A DNA stretch of 6,611 nt from positions 1 through 6,611 of the forward strand of contig JAVKSM010000143.1 of the NCBI GenBank assembly GCA_039583705.1. The letters are read 5' to 3'. This DNA comes from JAVKSM01 sp039583705. GTDB lineage: Bacteria; Actinomycetota; Actinomycetes; Mycobacteriales; Pseudonocardiaceae. The notes beneath the pieces are model-generated. The model saw only the letters and a list, made by a program, of their open reading frames with translations, searched no databases and was not told where the DNA came from. Position 1 is the first letter of the stretch; each line of letters opens with the position of its first letter. Position numbers and translations under genes: made by a program. This document shows, piece after piece, positions 5,437 to 6,611 of this stretch.

Positions 5437-6291
5437 TCACCAACGGTAGGGGCCGAGGGCGAGGTCTGCGCTCGTGATGGCCAGTCCGTCGAACGTGCAG
5501 CGCACCGCGAGGCTGAACTGTGTGTCGCCCTGCTCGGCGAACAGCTCGGGCAGGGCACGGCTGAGGTAAGTGATGGCGGCGAGCGAGCCGATTGCGTGCA
5601 GGCCGGCGATATGCACGATGACCCGCCCGGCCACCAGGTGGCGCCCGACGTAGGCGAGGTCGCCCGACTCCGGAGGTTGCTGGTCGCTGGGTGAACCGTG
5701 CCGCTCCCCCGGTGCGCGCACCTCGATCCACCACCGCCCGTCGGCTTCGACCATGCCGAGACGTGGGTCGGCGCCGAGCAGGGCCGCGCCAACTGGTGCG
5801 GACTTTGGCCCGCAGATGATCACGGTGTCACCGGCGGGCGGTTGGCTGGTGGCTGGGTCGAGCTGGCGGCGGGAGGTCGTCAGCGAGAGTGAGGCGAGCA
5901 GTGCGTCCACCTGCTCGGCCGTCTCAGCGTCCTCGACGGCGATCAATGGGCGCTCGCGGTCGGTGACGCCGAACCGCACGGGCAGCGTCACCGTCACAGG
6001 ACCGACGCCGAAGAACGCCCGTTCGGGCGCTGGCGCGTTGCTCCTGATCTGCGTGATACGGCCCTTCGTGACGCCTAGGGCTGCAGCGATGTCCTTGTAG
6101 CTCATACCGCTGCGGTAGGCGTCCTCGATCGCAGCGCGCCGGAGGCGCGCCAGCTCCACCGCCCGCTGCTGGTAGACCGTCTGCAGCTCCACGGCCCGAC
6201 GCGCTCGGCGCAGCGGGTCCGGGTCTCGGCGAACGGCGTCGAACGCGTCCGACTCGTGCCGGCCGGTCTCGGGCTCCTCCGGGCTCGGCAT
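5437..6291 (-). CDS. Helix-turn-helix protein with a large unrecognised C-terminal domain, probable sensor-regulator
   Basis: The first gene of the operon encodes 284 residues. Residues about 53-83 form a sigma-region-4/MerR-like helix-turn-helix (AIEDAYRSGMSYKDIAAALG followed by VTKGRITQI), preceded by a charged helix (22-52). A middle segment (about 98-138) has strand-rich VTVTLPVRFGV and then DAETAEQVDALL. The C-terminal half (about 155-284) contains DTVIICGPKSAPVGAALL, WWIEVRAPG, GDLAYVGRHL, VIVHIAGLHAIGS and LAVRCTFDG. It looks like an alpha/beta, possibly ligand-binding fold; I have a sense of similar uncharacterised actinobacterial proteins but cannot name a family. There is no membrane segment or signal peptide. 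I chose ATG at 6289-6291 over TTG at 6298-6300, because AGG lies nine bases before the ATG whereas the TTG has no spacer. It likely binds the divergent promoter region beside it. Confidence 0.82.
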   Translation of the reverse strand: MPSPEEPETGRHESDAFDAVRRDPDPLRRARRAVELQTVYQQRAVELARLRRAAIEDAYRSGMSYKDIAAALGVTKGRITQIRSNAPAPERAFFGVGPVTVTLPVRFGVTDRERPLIAVEDAETAEQVDALLASLSLTTSRRQLDPATSQPPAGDTVIICGPKSAPVGAALLGADPRLGMVEADGRWWIEVRAPGERHGSPSDQQPPESGDLAYVGRHLVAGRVIVHIAGLHAIGSLAAITYLSRALPELFAEQGDTQFSLAVRCTFDGLAITSADLALGPYRW

Positions 6292-6312
6292 GGTCAGCAA
6301 CCTATGCCCATC

Positions 6313-6342
6313 TTGACCACCCGCTCAGGGGCAGTGTACCTT
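6313..6342 (+). promoter_or_regulatory. Candidate promoter for the rightward gene
   Basis: TTGACC (6313-6318, five of six consensus bases) is followed 18 bases later by TACCTT (6337-6342). Transcription would begin near 6349, inside the palindromic operator, and leave a leader of about 120 bases before the ATG at 6472. The -35 is good and the -10 mediocre. Confidence 0.35.
6333..6338 (-). promoter_or_regulatory. Candidate -10 element for the leftward operon
   Basis: On the minus strand these bases read TACACT, four of six matches to the -10 consensus, about 40 bases before the ATG of the helix-turn-helix gene. The -35 region 17-18 bases upstream falls inside the TGGTTTA/TAAACCA palindrome and matches poorly, which would suit an activator- or repressor-controlled promoter. 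Confidence 0.3.
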
Positions 6343-6343
6343 C

Positions 6344-6394
6344 TGGTTTATCCCGGCCTAAACCAACTGGCCCTCATGCTGGGGAGGCGGTTTA
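6344..6394. promoter_or_regulatory. Palindromic operator TGGTTTA-N8-TAAACCA plus a third half-site
   Basis: TGGTTTA (6344-6350) and TAAACCA (6359-6365) form a perfect 7-bp inverted repeat. A third copy, CGGTTTA (6388-6394), follows in direct orientation. The right palindrome arm read in reverse and the third copy share GGTTTAGG. The array lies between two divergent genes and overlaps both proposed promoters. The obvious candidate binder is the helix-turn-helix protein encoded next to it. Confidence 0.55.
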
Positions 6395-6420
6395 GGGGGG
6401 ATGAACAAGGCTTGAGATGC

Positions 6421-6446
6421 CCGGGCAGGGCGGCATCCCCGCCCGG
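6421..6446 (+). other. GC-rich hairpin in the leader of the rightward gene
   Basis: GGGCGG (6428-6433) pairs with CCGCCC (6439-6444) around CATCC. A competing stem pairs CCGGGC (6421-6426) with GCCCGG (6441-6446). It ends 25 bases before the start codon and could affect translation or act as an attenuator, but GC-rich leaders form such stems easily by chance. Confidence 0.25.
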
Positions 6447-6471
6447 ACGCTGCATCGAGATGGGGTCCTAG

Positions 6472-6611
6472 ATGCACGACCAGACTACGACAGAAGCTGA
6501 TGATCAGCCCGTCGTCGACAAGCAGAACCCGGGTGAGTGGCGGGAGCACCTCCGGGACCAGGCGTTGCAGAACGCCATCCGGAAGCGGGCCTCCGGGGTG
6601 CCGTCGTACTC
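6472..6611 (+). CDS. Unknown protein, N-terminal part, cut by the right edge
   Basis: ATG at 6472-6474 opens a frame that is still open at the window end (46 full codons). The visible residues begin MHDQTTTEADDQPVVDKQ and continue NPGEWREHLRDQALQNAIRK, then RASGVPSY. The start is acidic and likely disordered, and the second half is charged and likely helical. There is no signal peptide or membrane segment and I do not recognise the family. The ribosome binding site is weak (GAGATGGGG with a seven-base spacer). It is divergent from the regulator-phosphatase-nuclease operon and shares its control region, so it may be part of the same system or the first gene of the next block. Confidence 0.5.
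   Translation, partial: MHDQTTTEADDQPVVDKQNPGEWREHLRDQALQNAIRKRASGVPSY

Larger units (their letters stand above)
2011..6611. mobile_element. Left part of a tRNA-Thr-integrated genomic island
   Basis: The segment starts at the 3' end of a tRNA gene and has an integrase at its edge, an integrase relic and defence-like cargo with a somewhat lower GC content than otsA. No replication, transfer or phage structural genes are seen in this window, so it could be an integrative element, a prophage-derived island or a decayed remnant. The right boundary is not in the window. Confidence 0.6.

Noticed and set aside
6256..6471. 71-codon plus-strand frame ending just before the right-hand gene
   Set aside because: It spans the divergent promoter region and its operator repeats, with no ribosome binding site or protein signature.
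2011..6611. CRISPR array, transposon ends or a second tRNA
   Set aside because: I looked for regularly spaced repeats, terminal inverted repeats with a transposase, and further cloverleaf sequences, and saw none.

Overview
The window looks like chromosomal DNA of a high-GC actinomycete. The evidence is the very GC-rich coding sequence, GTG starts, an otsA-otsB trehalose pair, and an actinobacterial-style integrase next to a tRNA. A Micromonosporaceae-like host is only a guess. The left third is ordinary housekeeping DNA and the rest is accessory DNA.

Left flank (1-1937). The minus strand carries otsA (trehalose-6-phosphate synthase), followed by the beginning of otsB (trehalose-6-phosphatase), which runs off the left edge. 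The otsB frame is clear from the conserved DYDGTL and VVSGR motifs. However, it has no ATG, GTG or TTG at a sensible position, and the natural GTGA overlap start lies in another frame.

Integration boundary (1938-3432). A complete tRNA-Thr(TGT) gene is followed 84 bp later by a complete tyrosine recombinase reading away from the tRNA. This is the usual layout of a tRNA-integrated element, so the island probably starts at the 3' half of the tRNA. No second att copy is seen, so the element should continue past the right edge. The integrase promoter predicts a leaderless GTG mRNA and overlaps an inverted repeat.

Integrase relic (3560-3690). Downstream lies a miniature integrase fossil. It has a start codon with a good ribosome binding site, an in-frame amber codon, a DPLTGRRM segment and a VMVTGMRRAE segment, joined in one frame. 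The second segment is an exact 32-bp copy of DNA in the intact integrase.

Three-gene minus-strand operon (6291 to 3674). The order of transcription is: (1) a helix-turn-helix protein with a large, unrecognised C-terminal domain; (2) a PP2C-type phosphatase with its metal-binding aspartates in place; (3) a protein with an SRA-like N-terminal region and a PD-(D/E)XK nuclease-like C-terminal region, probably a modification-dependent (type IV) restriction enzyme. The spacing is tight (3 bp, then 62 bp holding a perfect 9-bp hairpin). I infer a regulated defence module in which the first two genes control the nuclease. This is the most interesting part of the window.

Right edge (6292-6611). A divergent control region carries a palindromic TGGTTTA/TAAACCA operator plus a third half-site. 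It separates the operon from a plus-strand gene of unknown function that is cut by the window end.
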